From: an uncultured Rhodospirillaceae bacterium | GTDB lineage: Bacteria > Pseudomonadota > Alphaproteobacteria > Rhodospirillales > Magnetospirillaceae | Assembly: GCA_937887565.1 (NCBI GenBank) | Contig: CALABS010000019.1 | Coordinates: forward strand, 1 to 64,000 | DNA: 64,000 nt | Direction of reading: 5' to 3' | In this document: piece after piece, positions 42,766-53,408 of the stretch | How the letters are laid out: the number at the start of each line of letters is the position of its first letter | How positions within the stretch are numbered: the stretch's first letter is position 1 | The notes under the pieces: model-generated | What the model saw: only the letters and a program-made list of their open reading frames with translations | Databases searched by the model: none | Told to the model about the DNA's origin: nothing | Translations under genes and position numbers: made by a program

Positions 42766-43667
42766 ACACGCGCTGGATGCGCACCTCCACGGCCATGGCC
42801 GTGGTTCTCGCCGTCACCGTCAGTTCGCCGCCCCCGGCCCACGCCTTCCTGGGCGGACTGCTCAACAGCTTCTTCGGCGGTGGTGGCGGAGGCGGCTGCT
42901 TTTCCGAGGGCGGCGACGGGCTGTTCGGCACCGCGCTGTCCGTCGCCGCCGGTTACGTCACCGGTGGCGCCGCTGGGGCCGCCATGGGGGCCGGCTCCAG
43001 CCTGACGGGGAGCGGCGGTTCCCAGGCGCCCGGCTGCCCGATCATGGAGAGCGAGCCCCTGATCGTCGAGGGCATGGTGCAGCGCCAGGAGGTCGAGATC
43101 ATCGCCCAGACCGCCCACATGCTGACCCAGATCGACAACATGATCCGCATGCGCCGGCTGTCGGATCTCGACACCCGCGTCGAGGTTGCCGTCCGGCTCG
43201 GGGACGCCCGCCGCACCGCCGGCCTGGTCGACCGGGTGCTGTGGAGCCTCGACGGCGTCGGCCAGCAGTTCGCCGACCTCTACCCCGACGCCCTGCCGGA
43301 GGGGATGACCGCCGCGACGCTCGCCGGGCACCAGGCCGAACAGGCCCGGCTCGCCCGCGACGCCAGCCGCGCCAGCAAGCTGGTCTCGGCCGACGTCATG
43401 ACCGGGATCGAGGGTTACCCGGCCCGCGCCCAGGCGCTGATGGCGGCGCTGAAGGACTGCGACGGCCAGACCTGCGCCATCGACGCCGGCACCCAGGCGA
43501 CGCTGCTCAACGCCGAGGTCGCCGGCCAGCTGCTGATGATGCAGGCGGCCCACCACCGGGCTGCCGAAGCCCAGCTCGACTACGAGCAGGCCGCCGTCGA
43601 GCGCGCCCGCCAGCACACCCGCATCAACTGGCAGGGCTTGGACACCTACGGCGCACCGGGGAGCTGA
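42762..43667 (+). CDS. trbJ: TrbJ, VirB5-type minor pilin/adhesin
   Basis: 301 aa; ATG 42762 after AAGGAGGACC. Signal peptide with cleavage after PPPAHA (residue 28). A Gly-rich run (about 33-50) follows, then the alpha-helical VirB5-like region, with IIAQTAHMLTQIDNMIRMRR and LMMQAAHHRAAEAQLDYEQA. The Gly run is longer than usual. It exports to the pilus tip. Confidence 0.85.
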   Translation: MNTRWMRTSTAMAVVLAVTVSSPPPAHAFLGGLLNSFFGGGGGGGCFSEGGDGLFGTALSVAAGYVTGGAAGAAMGAGSSLTGSGGSQAPGCPIMESEPLIVEGMVQRQEVEIIAQTAHMLTQIDNMIRMRRLSDLDTRVEVAVRLGDARRTAGLVDRVLWSLDGVGQQFADLYPDALPEGMTAATLAGHQAEQARLARDASRASKLVSADVMTGIEGYPARAQALMAALKDCDGQTCAIDAGTQATLLNAEVAGQLLMMQAAHHRAAEAQLDYEQAAVERARQHTRINWQGLDTYGAPGS

Positions 43668-43670
43668 ATC

Positions 43671-43865
43671 ATGACCGCACGCTCGATTCTGATCGCGCTG
43701 GGCGTGATGCTGCTGGTCAGCATCGCCGGCGCCGTGGCCCTGACGCTCTACGCCCGCTCCGACGACGGGGCGTCCGCGCTGGAGCGGCTGGAGCGCAGCA
43801 ACCCGGCCTGGGAGGGCATCGGCCGCTACCAGACGCCGGTGCCGGCCCATCCCGTGCGGGAGTGA
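43671..43865 (+). CDS. trbK: TrbK-like small membrane protein
   Basis: 64 aa; single TM helix (SILIALGVMLLVSIAGAVAL, about 5-24) and a short polar tail. Position between trbJ and trbL fits TrbK/TrbK-alt, the entry-exclusion or accessory protein. It lacks a lipobox, so it is a divergent member; the name rests mainly on position. Confidence 0.6.
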   Translation: MTARSILIALGVMLLVSIAGAVALTLYARSDDGASALERLERSNPAWEGIGRYQTPVPAHPVRE

Positions 43866-43871
43866 CCGGCG

Positions 43872-45188
43872 ATGGACGTCAGCGGCCTGTCGACTGCCCT
43901 GCACCAGCTCACCGCCGCCGTCATCACCGGGCTCGGCCTGCTCGGGCCGGACGTGCAGACCGCCCTGCGCCTGCTGATGATGCTGTCCTACACGCTGGCG
44001 CTGCTGCTCTGGCTGTTCGAGGGCAAGGCGGCGGTGCACGGCCCCTTCCTGCGCATGCTGCTGAAGTTCGCCGCCATCGGCGCGTTGGTCGAGTGGTTTC
44101 CCGCCGGCTCCGCCGCGCTGATGCAGGCCGCCGCCCAGCAGGGACTCAACCTCGGCCCTGGCGGCGGCTTCGCCCTCGACGACCCCGGCTACATCGCCCA
44201 CCTCGGCATCCAGGCGGTGATCCCGCTGATGCAGCGCGTCAAGGAGATGCTGGGGCCGGTCGATTTCTTCCTGAACTTCGTCGAGATCGTCATCTTCCTG
44301 CTGGCCGCCCTGGTGGTGATCGTCAGCTTCTGCATCCTGGCCATCCAGGTGTTCCTCGCCTTCCTGGAATACCGGCTGCTGTCGCTGGCCGCCTACCTCG
44401 CCATCCCCTTCGCCGTGCTGGGACCGACCAGCTTCGTGGCCGAGCGCGCCATCGGCTACATCGCCGCCACCGCGCTCAAGCTGCTGGTGCTCGGCTGCGT
44501 CATCGCCATGTGCAGCGCCACGCTGCTGGCGCTGACCTTCCAGGGCACGCCGACGCTGGCCCAGGCCTTCGGGGTGGCGGTGCTCGCCGCCGCCATCTTC
44601 GTGCTGGCGATCAAGGCGCCGCGCGCCGCCGCCGGCCTGGTCAACGGCGGCCCGGTGATGGACGGCATGACGGCGCTGGCTGCCCTGTGGACGGCCGGCT
44701 GGCTCGGCATGCGCACCATGGCCGGCGCGGCAGCCGCCACCACCGGGGCACCCGGCAGCCTCGCCATGGGCGCCTCGGCGGTGTGGGGCGGCCTGCGCCA
44801 TGCCATGGGCGGCGCGACATCGTCCATCGGCAGCACCGGCGGCGGTGCTGGTGGCGGAACCGGCGGTGGGTCCGCTGGCGCCTCGGCCGGGCGCCGCTAC
44901 CCGGCCGGCCGCTTCGGCGGGTCCCGGGCCTCGGTTCCGCGCGGCAGCGGCTGGGACCAGCCGATGACCGACGCCCAGCGCGGCGAACTCGACCGCCTCG
45001 CCGCCGGCCGCACCGTCGATCCCAATCTCACCCGTGGGCAGGCCAGCCGGCTCATCGAACGCTGGGGCGGCGAAGAGTCGTGGTTGCGCCGCACCGCCTC
45101 CAACGCCACCGAACGGCCGCAGGACCCGCCGGGCAAGACGCCCGGAACGGATCGCCGCGCCGACGACAAGGAGATCGACCCGTCATGA
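43872..45188 (+). CDS. trbL: TrbL, VirB6-like channel protein
   Basis: 438 aa; ATG 43872. At least six TM helices lie between residues about 15 and 270 (for example FLNFVEIVIFLLAALVVIVS and VLAAAIFVLAIKAPRAAAGL). The C-terminal third is Gly/Ser-rich then charged, as in TrbL. Central core of the DNA translocation channel. Stop overlaps trbF. Confidence 0.88.
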   Translation: MDVSGLSTALHQLTAAVITGLGLLGPDVQTALRLLMMLSYTLALLLWLFEGKAAVHGPFLRMLLKFAAIGALVEWFPAGSAALMQAAAQQGLNLGPGGGFALDDPGYIAHLGIQAVIPLMQRVKEMLGPVDFFLNFVEIVIFLLAALVVIVSFCILAIQVFLAFLEYRLLSLAAYLAIPFAVLGPTSFVAERAIGYIAATALKLLVLGCVIAMCSATLLALTFQGTPTLAQAFGVAVLAAAIFVLAIKAPRAAAGLVNGGPVMDGMTALAALWTAGWLGMRTMAGAAAATTGAPGSLAMGASAVWGGLRHAMGGATSSIGSTGGGAGGGTGGGSAGASAGRRYPAGRFGGSRASVPRGSGWDQPMTDAQRGELDRLAAGRTVDPNLTRGQASRLIERWGGEESWLRRTASNATERPQDPPGKTPGTDRRADDKEIDPS

Positions 45189-45955
45189 AGGAGCGCGTCG
45201 TCAACGTCTACGACCCGCCGCCGGCGGCCGTGCCCGACAGTGCGAAGTACCTCGCCGCCATGACCTACCGCGCCAGCCGCGAGGCCAAGGCGCTGCGGCT
45301 GAAGCGCTGGACCTTCGCCCTGGCCGTGCTCGGCCTGTCCTGGGGCTCGCTGATGACCTGGGACAACCTGCGCATCGCCGGCAAGCTGGTGGAGATCGCC
45401 CGGTACAAGCCGGTCTACCGCGTCGAGCAGGCGATGGACGGCCACCAGCGCCTCGTGCTGCTCGACAACACCATCACCGTGACCAAGGGCGTCCGGATCA
45501 ACGCCGTCCAGTGGTTCGTCCGCTGGCAGCGGCAGATCGGCACCGACCCGGTGATGCTGGCCAGGGACCGCGCCGCCGCCCGCGCCCGGCTGACCGGCGG
45601 CGCCGAGCGCAAGTGGGACGCCCTGCTGGCGGCCGACCTCGCCCCGGCCGAGGGCTGGACCCGCGACGTCGCCGACATCCGTGTCCAGGAGCGCGAGGCC
45701 GACCCGAACACCGGCACCTCGGCTTTCTATGTCGTGTGGACCGAGACGGTGTACCGGGACTTCAAGCCGCGCTCCAAGACGATGATGAGCGCCGCCGTGG
45801 TCACCGTGGACGGCCCCTCGCGTGAGGGCGCGCTCGACGGCGTCTCGATCTCCGGCTTCTCCGAGCCCAGCGGCACGCCGCTGAAAGCCGAGACCAAGGA
45901 GCCGGCCAAAGCCCACCCCAATCCCCCGTCCGAAACGATGGAGCCCCAGCCATGA
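45185..45955 (+). CDS. trbF: TrbF, VirB8-type protein
   Basis: 256 aa; ATG 45185 in the trbL stop. VNVYDPPPAAVPDSAKYLAA leads into a TM helix (TFALAVLGLSWGSLMTW, about 44-60) and a periplasmic VirB8 domain with WFVRWQRQIGTDPVML and FYVVWTETVYRDFKPRS. Scaffold of the secretion channel. Confidence 0.9.
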   Translation: MKERVVNVYDPPPAAVPDSAKYLAAMTYRASREAKALRLKRWTFALAVLGLSWGSLMTWDNLRIAGKLVEIARYKPVYRVEQAMDGHQRLVLLDNTITVTKGVRINAVQWFVRWQRQIGTDPVMLARDRAAARARLTGGAERKWDALLAADLAPAEGWTRDVADIRVQEREADPNTGTSAFYVVWTETVYRDFKPRSKTMMSAAVVTVDGPSREGALDGVSISGFSEPSGTPLKAETKEPAKAHPNPPSETMEPQP

Positions 45956-46908
45956 GACTCCCGGTTTCCCTGCTGGCGCTGCCGCTGCTCGCCGCCTGCG
46001 CCACCGAGCCGCCCTCGGCGCCGGTCGCCGGCCCTGCTGCCCCGCAACGCCCCTACACCCTGGCCGACCTGCACATCCCGCCGACGGCGATGGAGCAGGA
46101 GCCGAAGGAGAAGGCTGGACCGCGGCCGTCACGGGCGCAGACCCGCAGCTGGGTCGGGCAGGCCAACGAGGCCGCCCTCGACCTGCCGAGCCTGACCTGC
46201 TTCAAGGGCAAGAGCTGCGAATACTGGTACCAGCCCGACCTGCAATACCTCGTCTACATGGCCGAGGGGAACCAGACGCTGGTCTGCCTGAAACCGGGCG
46301 AGGTGGTGCGCGACATCGTGGCGCCGGGCGCCCAGGTGTGGATTCCCCACAGCCCCTACAGCTTCGGCAAGGGCGCCCGGCGCACCGAGTGCATCGCCTT
46401 CATGCCGCGCCGCGCCGGTCTCAACCAACAGATCTCCCTCTTCACCAGCGAGCGCAAGTACGACTTGAATGTGGAGACCCACAAGCGGGTCCACCACGTC
46501 GAGGTGCGCTGGCGCTACCCCGAGGACTACCTCGCCACCCTGAACGGTCAGGCCGGGGCTGTTTCGGGCGCCGCCGGTGACCGGCGCGACCGCACCACCG
46601 AGCTGGCGTACCGCGATCGCCGCTGCACCTATGCGCTCGACGGCGACACCCCCGAATGGCGGCCGGTGCCAACCCCCGATGGCCAGCCGCCGGTGTGCGA
46701 CGACGGCGAGGTGACGGTGATCAACTTCACCCCCGGCGCGCTCGGCGCCTACGGCGCGCCGATCCTCTGGCGCATCGGCGCCGACGGCACCCGCATCCCC
46801 GTCCAGTACGGCCGGATGAACGCCACCTACCGCGTCGCCGGCATCCACGACCACCTGCTGCTGGCGATCGGCGCGCAGGAAGTCCACATCCGGAGGACCC
46901 GCCCGTGA
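45952..46908 (+). CDS. trbG: TrbG, VirB9-type lipoprotein
   Basis: 318 aa; ATG overlapping the trbF stop. Lipoprotein signal: MRLPVSLLALPLLAAC, lipid-attachment Cys16. The VirB9/TrbG domain shows CFKGKSCEYWYQPDLQYLVYM-type pattern, AEGNQTLVCLKPGEVVRDI and HHVEVRWRYPEDYLATL. Outer-membrane core complex. Confidence 0.9.
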   Translation: MRLPVSLLALPLLAACATEPPSAPVAGPAAPQRPYTLADLHIPPTAMEQEPKEKAGPRPSRAQTRSWVGQANEAALDLPSLTCFKGKSCEYWYQPDLQYLVYMAEGNQTLVCLKPGEVVRDIVAPGAQVWIPHSPYSFGKGARRTECIAFMPRRAGLNQQISLFTSERKYDLNVETHKRVHHVEVRWRYPEDYLATLNGQAGAVSGAAGDRRDRTTELAYRDRRCTYALDGDTPEWRPVPTPDGQPPVCDDGEVTVINFTPGALGAYGAPILWRIGADGTRIPVQYGRMNATYRVAGIHDHLLLAIGAQEVHIRRTRP

Positions 46909-47909
46909 CCGCGACCAACGACACGCAGCCGCCGCTGCCGCCCGATCCGCTGGCCCGCCACCGGGTGATCACCTCCGGTCCGCACGTCGTCCGCATCCTG
47001 CTGGTGGCGGCCGTCGTGATCGGGCTGGGGCTGGTCGCCTACATGCTGGGCCGCAGCCAGGGGACGGGCGGCCTGCCGAAGCTGTCCGTCGCCCTCGGCC
47101 CGACCCTGCCCGAGTCGCGGCTGCCCAGCTACGAAGACATGGCGCCCCGGCCGGCTCCGGCCCCGCCGCCGGCTCCCCGCATCGAGAAGAGAGAACCGCC
47201 TCCGCCGGCCCGCCCACAGGCCAAGGCGCCCCCGAAGGAGGACGAGCTGCGCAAGAAGGCGATGGAGGCCGGTGTCGGCGGCTGGAGCCGCAAGGAGGAA
47301 GGCACGGTCGTCGCCTCCGCCCAGGCCGGGACGTCGGACTTCGCCGCCGCCGGTTCCGACTGCTTCGTGCCGCCGGGAACGCCGATCCCCCTGCTGACGG
47401 TGAACCGGGTGGTAACGGAACGCGGCGGCATCGTCACCGCGCGGGTGACGCAGGACGTCTGGGATGCCGGCTTCTCCTGCTTGGCGGTGCCCGCCGGCTC
47501 CTTGGTGACGTTGGACGTGGGCAGCGGCATCACCAAGGGGCAGAAGCGCATCGAGGTGGCCAACCCGGTGATCACCCGGCCCTGGCCGCGCAACGACACG
47601 GTCCGCGTTGCCGCGGTCGGAGCGGACATCACCGGTGCGGCGGGACTGGCCGGGGCGGTGGAGGTGCCGTGGCTCCAGACCGGACTGCTGATTGCCGCCA
47701 GCACGGCGGTAGATGTGGCGTCGGCGGCGCTGACCGGCGGCGGCAGCCTGATCGGCGGCATCCTCGGACACAGCATCGACCGCCCGCTCGACAAGGCGGC
47801 CAAGGATCTGCTCGACCGGGCGCCCGTCATCACGCTGGACGCCGGGGAACCCGTGCTGTTGCTGTTGCGGGGCGGCCTGAAGGCCGACGACTTCGGCCGG
47901 GATCGCTGA
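46905..47909 (+). CDS. trbI: TrbI, VirB10-type protein
   Basis: 334 aa; GTG 46905 overlapping trbG. TM helix VRILLVAAVVIGLGLVAYML (about 29-48), a Pro-rich periplasmic linker (about 85-110), and a C-terminal VirB10 beta-barrel domain: FVPPGTPIPLLTVNRVVTER, WLQTGLLIAASTAVDVASAA, RAPVITLDAGEPVLLLLRGG. Somewhat shorter than plasmid RP4 TrbI. Last gene of the trb operon. Confidence 0.9.
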   Translation: MTATNDTQPPLPPDPLARHRVITSGPHVVRILLVAAVVIGLGLVAYMLGRSQGTGGLPKLSVALGPTLPESRLPSYEDMAPRPAPAPPPAPRIEKREPPPPARPQAKAPPKEDELRKKAMEAGVGGWSRKEEGTVVASAQAGTSDFAAAGSDCFVPPGTPIPLLTVNRVVTERGGIVTARVTQDVWDAGFSCLAVPAGSLVTLDVGSGITKGQKRIEVANPVITRPWPRNDTVRVAAVGADITGAAGLAGAVEVPWLQTGLLIAASTAVDVASAALTGGGSLIGGILGHSIDRPLDKAAKDLLDRAPVITLDAGEPVLLLLRGGLKADDFGRDR

Positions 47910-47970
47910 ATGGCTGTTCGGTGCGGAACACCGTCCTCGCGCACTCAGCACCGGATGCCGGCCTCTCATA

Positions 47971-49227
47971 TTATGACTGCGAATGCTGCTCTTCCTCCGG
48001 TGGCCGCACCTTGCGGAACAGGCCCAGCAGCATCAGGTCGTAGATGATCTTCAGCCCGCCGCCGAGCACCAGCGGCCAGCCGAAGCCGGACAGTGCCAGC
48101 AGATTCCCCGCCAGAAGTGGCGCAAGTGCCGAAGCGAGGCTGCGGGGCACCGCCGTCACGCTCGCGGCGGCGGCCCGCTCGCCGGGCGTCACCACCGCCA
48201 TGACGTAGGAGGTGCGCGTCGGAACGTCCATCTGCGAGAGCAGGCTGCGCACCAGCAACAGCGCAACCGCGGTGCCCAAGTCCGGTGCGAAGGGCACCAG
48301 CACCAGACAGACGTTCGCCGGCAGGTGTGTGAACACCATCGTGTTGATCAGGCCGATGCGTGCCGCGATCCGCACCGCCACCAGATAGGAGGCGGCGGAC
48401 AGCACGCCGGTCCAGAAGAAGATTGCCCCGGCCGCCGCCAGCGACAACCCGAAACGGTCGAACAGCCACAGCGCCAGCAAGGACTGGACGATGAGGCCGC
48501 CGGCGAAGGCATCGAGGGAGAACAGAGCCGCCAGACGCAGCACGATACCACGGGAGCGGCCGAGCGGCTCGGCCGGAGCGCTTGCGTCATCCGGCCGAGT
48601 CTCCGGCAGGCGCCGGTAGAGAAGCAGCGAGCCCAGGCCGAGCAGCGCGTACAGCACGAACGCTCCCTCGACCGCGGTACCGGGGGCGATGCCGGTTGCC
48701 GCGGCGAGCCATTCGGGGCCGCCAGCACACAACGCTCCGACGGCGGCCGAGAGCGAGCCGATCAGGCTGTAGTGGGCGAACAGGCCCGTGCGCTGACGGT
48801 CCGGGACCGCGTGGGCGAGGCGCGCGTGTTCGAGCGGCAGGAAGACGCTGACGTCGCCCGAGGACGGGTTGATCGTCCCGACGAACGCGATCAGCAGCAG
48901 CGGCCAGAAGCCCTCCACCAATGGGAAGGAGAGCCCGGTCAGGACCATCAGCAGAGCGGCGCCGACCAGGGAGCCGCGGCCTGGCAGTCGATGCGCGAGA
49001 ACGCCCACCATCAAGGTCAGCGCCGCCGAACCGAAGAGGGTCGCCGTTGCCAGCGCGCCGATCTCGATCGGGCCGAAGCCGAGGCCGGCCAGATGGACCG
49101 GCAGCAGCAGGCTGACCAGCCCGTCGCCGAAGGCCCGCAGCGCCCGCGAGCCCAGCAGCAGCGACGCCTCCGGAGCGGCGCCGGCCGGCACCAGCCCGAA
49201 CCACCCGAGCGTAGCGCCGCGGGCCAT
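47971..49227 (-). CDS. MFS transporter next to chrA
   Basis: 418 aa; ATG 49227, 4 nt after the chrA stop. About 12 TM segments (LLLGSRALRAFGDGLVSLLL; VLSAASYLVAVRIAARIGLI; ALSGFGWPLVLGGGLKIIYD). Major-facilitator layout with FVGTINPSSGDVSVFLPLEH. MFS genes in this position are common in chromate clusters, but the substrate is unknown. Last gene of the chrB-chrA-MFS run; ends 61 nt from trbI, tail to tail. Confidence 0.85.
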   Translation of the reverse strand: MARGATLGWFGLVPAGAAPEASLLLGSRALRAFGDGLVSLLLPVHLAGLGFGPIEIGALATATLFGSAALTLMVGVLAHRLPGRGSLVGAALLMVLTGLSFPLVEGFWPLLLIAFVGTINPSSGDVSVFLPLEHARLAHAVPDRQRTGLFAHYSLIGSLSAAVGALCAGGPEWLAAATGIAPGTAVEGAFVLYALLGLGSLLLYRRLPETRPDDASAPAEPLGRSRGIVLRLAALFSLDAFAGGLIVQSLLALWLFDRFGLSLAAAGAIFFWTGVLSAASYLVAVRIAARIGLINTMVFTHLPANVCLVLVPFAPDLGTAVALLLVRSLLSQMDVPTRTSYVMAVVTPGERAAAASVTAVPRSLASALAPLLAGNLLALSGFGWPLVLGGGLKIIYDLMLLGLFRKVRPPEEEQHSQS

Positions 49228-49231
49228 CGGC

Positions 49232-50647
<1,416 letters not shown>

Positions 50648-50659
50648 CGGAGGAACTCC

Positions 50660-51661
50660 TCAGTCGCGCTTCTTGCGGAAGTAGCCGTAGAGGTCTTCGA
50701 ATACCGTCGCTCCGCGCTCCAGGCGGCGCTCGTCGTCGTCAGTCGCGGTGGTGATGCCGGCCAGCAGCGTGCGGATGCCGGCGGCTTCCTCGCGCTGGAA
50801 CTTGCCGTCCTTCAGATCGATGTCGTGGACGATCTCGGCGATCGCCTGGAGGGCGGGGTCCGGTCTGACCAGCTTGGCCAGCAGCACCTCGAAGGTGCAG
50901 CCGTCGCCTTCGTGGGTGAACTCGGCCTCGAACATGTCGAAGCGCAGTTCGCCAAGCTCCGGGACGTATCCCTTGTCGGGGACGAACTTGAAACGCGGTT
51001 CCGGGTCGATGAAGCGGCGGACCAGCCAGGCCGAGGCGATGCGGTCAACCTGCACCCCCCGACGCGTCACCCAGGTCCGTCCCTTCAGCTCTCCGATGGT
51101 ATCGGTGTCCATGGATTCCTCCTTCCGCTCCGGACCGCGCTCGGCCTGAGCGAGGCGCGCCTCGATCCCGGTGAGAAGCCCGTCCACCGCTTCACGGCCT
51201 CCGGCGCCGAAGAAGTCGATGGCGACGATTTCCGCCAGCCGCCGCCGCAGCTTGGTCAACTGCGTCCGGAACTCGCTTTTGCGCGCGGTCCAGGTTTCCG
51301 GCTCGCCCGCCAGCATCTCCGCCATCGCCCGGGCGTCGACGGCGAGCGCCTCGTAGTCGGCATCCCGCGCCTTGTCGAAGAGCGCCCGGACTTCCTGGTC
51401 GGTGAGCCCATCGATGAAGCGTGCCTCGAACACCGCCGCCTCGCCGCCGCCCTCGGTGATTTCGCGCAGCAACCACTGGAAATCCTCCTGGGGCTGATCT
51501 CCGGCGGGAAGCGCGTACAGCGAGTTCTTGATCGCCACCGCCCCCAATCCCTGAAGGCGGCGCCAGATTTTGACGCGGAGATACGCGGGCTTCGGTGGCA
51601 ACTGGTGGGCCAGCAGCAGCCAGGCGTATCGGGTGTCCGGGATGGTGCGCGCATCGTTCAT
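50660..51661 (-). CDS. chrB: Chromate resistance/regulatory protein ChrB
   Basis: About 333 aa from ATG 51661 (starts at 51,670 or 51,679 would add 3 or 6 residues). The N-terminal ChrB domain has LLLAHQLPPKPAYLRVKIWR, RLQGLGAVAIKNSLYALPAG and FIDGLTDQEVRALFDKARDA. The C-terminal chromate-resistance domain has WVTRRGVQVDRIASAWLVRR and FIDPEPRFKFVPDKGY. ChrB senses chromate and regulates chrA. First gene of the minus-strand chr operon; divergent from the superoxide dismutase. Confidence 0.9.
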   Translation of the reverse strand: MNDARTIPDTRYAWLLLAHQLPPKPAYLRVKIWRRLQGLGAVAIKNSLYALPAGDQPQEDFQWLLREITEGGGEAAVFEARFIDGLTDQEVRALFDKARDADYEALAVDARAMAEMLAGEPETWTARKSEFRTQLTKLRRRLAEIVAIDFFGAGGREAVDGLLTGIEARLAQAERGPERKEESMDTDTIGELKGRTWVTRRGVQVDRIASAWLVRRFIDPEPRFKFVPDKGYVPELGELRFDMFEAEFTHEGDGCTFEVLLAKLVRPDPALQAIAEIVHDIDLKDGKFQREEAAGIRTLLAGITTATDDDERRLERGATVFEDLYGYFRKKRD

Positions 51662-51772
51662 GAAAGACATGTATCTCATAAAAATAGTCGATGCAACACT
51701 TGTATCAAAATCTTTGGCGAGGTACCGTTCGCTGCGGCACCGGACGGTCCGGTGGTCGAGCAGGAGGTTTCC

Positions 51773-52378
51773 ATGCCCTATGAGATCGCGCCGCTCCCGT
51801 TCAAGCCGCCGTCGCTGGCCGGGTTCTCCGAACGCTTGCTTGTCAGCCATCACGAGAACAATTACGGCGGCGCCGTACGCCGCTTGAACGCCATCGAGGC
51901 CGATCTGGCCCGGCTCGATTGGTCCGCGGCCTCAACCTTCGTCATCAACGGCTTGAAGCGCGAGGAATTGATCGCCGCCAATTCGATGACCCTGCACGAG
52001 GTGTACTTCGACAGCCTCGGCGGTTCCGGCGATGCCGGGGGCGGGCTTGCCGCAGCGCTGGAGCGTGACTTCGGGTCGGTGCAGCGCTGGCGCCAGGAGT
52101 TCATCGCCATGGGCAAGGCGCTCGGCGGCGGCTCCGGCTGGGTACTGCTCACCCTGTCGGAGCGCGACGGCAGGCTTCGCAATGTCTGGGCGGCCGATCA
52201 TGCCCATACGCTGGCCGATGGCCGGGTGGTGCTGGCGCTCGACATGTACGAGCACGCCTATCACCTCGACTTCGGCGCCAAGGCCGGCGCCTACGTCGAT
52301 GCCTTCATGGGGAACGTCCACTGGGAGCGCGTTGCAGACCGCCACCGGCGGGCCGCCGAAGGGCTTCGTTCGGCGTAG
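51773..52378 (+). CDS. sodB: Fe/Mn superoxide dismutase (ChrC-like)
   Basis: 201 aa; ATG 51773 with CAGGAGG 7 nt upstream. Metal ligands: His in SHHENNYGGAVRRLN, His in NSMTLHEVYFDSLGG, and Asp/His in LALDMYEHAYHLDFGAKAG. The usual DVWEHAYY is DMYEHAYH here, so the Trp is replaced by Tyr. Divergent from chrB (111 bp between starts). ChrC, a superoxide dismutase, belongs to known chrBAC resistance operons and handles the oxidative stress of chromate reduction. Confidence 0.9.
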   Translation: MPYEIAPLPFKPPSLAGFSERLLVSHHENNYGGAVRRLNAIEADLARLDWSAASTFVINGLKREELIAANSMTLHEVYFDSLGGSGDAGGGLAAALERDFGSVQRWRQEFIAMGKALGGGSGWVLLTLSERDGRLRNVWAADHAHTLADGRVVLALDMYEHAYHLDFGAKAGAYVDAFMGNVHWERVADRHRRAAEGLRSA

Positions 52379-52435
52379 CGACGGGAGCAATGGGCACCTG
52401 TCATCAAGCCACCACCGGGCCACTGCCGGTGCGGA

Positions 52436-53389
52436 TTACCGGAACAGGCCGACGGTTTCGAAGACGTCCCCTCCAAGGCCGAGCTTGAATTCGGTGACCC
52501 CGGCGGCGTCTTCCGGATTGATGCCTCCGAGATCAAGCGACGTTATGCCACGCTTCTTCAGTTCGGTGATGGCCCGCCACAGCACCAGGCGCATGGCGTT
52601 GGTCTTGCGGCCGGCATCGTTCGACCAGCCGACCTGATAGGTCGCGGCCTGCCCGTGCACGATCAGCAGCGCGGCCGCGACGGGGGTCTTGCCGGACAGG
52701 GCGGTGATCATGAGGATGCCGCCCGACTGATGCAAGGCGTTGCGCAGCCGGACGAGCAGCTTGCCGGACGCGCTCCGGTAATGCTTGTTCTTCGCCTGAC
52801 GCTGGTCCTGCCGGACCAGCCACGGCAGGTTGCGGGCCTCCGGATCGACGTCGAGCACCAGATTGGCTTTCTCGGCGGCCCGAAGCCCCTTGCGCCACCC
52901 CCCTCCGAACCGGGTGCGGATCGCCTCCGGCGCCGGCTTCAGGTCGAGCCAGACGGTCCGGTAGCCCGGCGCCGTCTTCCTGAACCCGGTTCGGCGCATC
53001 AGCTCGTCCATGGCGGGACCGGCCGGCAGTTCGGGGAGGATGCTGAGGCGGCGGAACAGGGTGTCGGGGTAGGTTTTGCGCAGAATCCGGAAAACCGCCT
53101 CCATCGCGTCGTCCTGCGGCGGTTCTCCGAACCAGAGCGGCCCCCGGTGGATGTGCGCCTGACGGAACAGCTTCATGCTGGTGCGCTCCAGGACCTGGAC
53201 GAGGCCGATCGGCTCCTCGCCGTGCAGGATCAGCCCCAGCCGCGGCACATGGCCCTTGGTCTGTCCCATCGCGTAGGCGTATGCGAAGCTCTGCGGCAAG
53301 GTCGAGTGCGGGATCGAAAGGAAGTGATGCCCCCATTCGCCCATGGTTCCTTCGTTCCACACGATCCGAATCGTGGCCGGGTCCGTCAT
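52436..53389 (-). CDS. FemAB/GNAT-like acyltransferase
   Basis: 317 aa from ATG 53389. The BioF2-like acetyltransferase domain of FemAB type: GEEPIGLVQVLERTSMKLFR, YRTVWLDLKPAPEAIRTRFG, KGLRAAEKANLVLDVDPEAR, then the acyl-CoA-binding region ALSGKTPVAAALLIVHGQAA and LVLWRAITELKKRGITSLDL. It may transfer aminoacyl or acyl groups onto cell-wall or exopolysaccharide components; the acceptor is unknown. Followed head-to-tail by the MFS gene upstream (19 nt). Confidence 0.75.
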   Translation of the reverse strand: MTDPATIRIVWNEGTMGEWGHHFLSIPHSTLPQSFAYAYAMGQTKGHVPRLGLILHGEEPIGLVQVLERTSMKLFRQAHIHRGPLWFGEPPQDDAMEAVFRILRKTYPDTLFRRLSILPELPAGPAMDELMRRTGFRKTAPGYRTVWLDLKPAPEAIRTRFGGGWRKGLRAAEKANLVLDVDPEARNLPWLVRQDQRQAKNKHYRSASGKLLVRLRNALHQSGGILMITALSGKTPVAAALLIVHGQAATYQVGWSNDAGRKTNAMRLVLWRAITELKKRGITSLDLGGINPEDAAGVTEFKLGLGGDVFETVGLFR

Positions 53390-53408
53390 GATCGGTGTTC
53401 GCGGCCCG

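Noticed and set aside
42870..42900. Glycine run in trbJ as a possible frameshift
   Set aside because: The frame continues cleanly to the expected stop with the rest of TrbJ intact.
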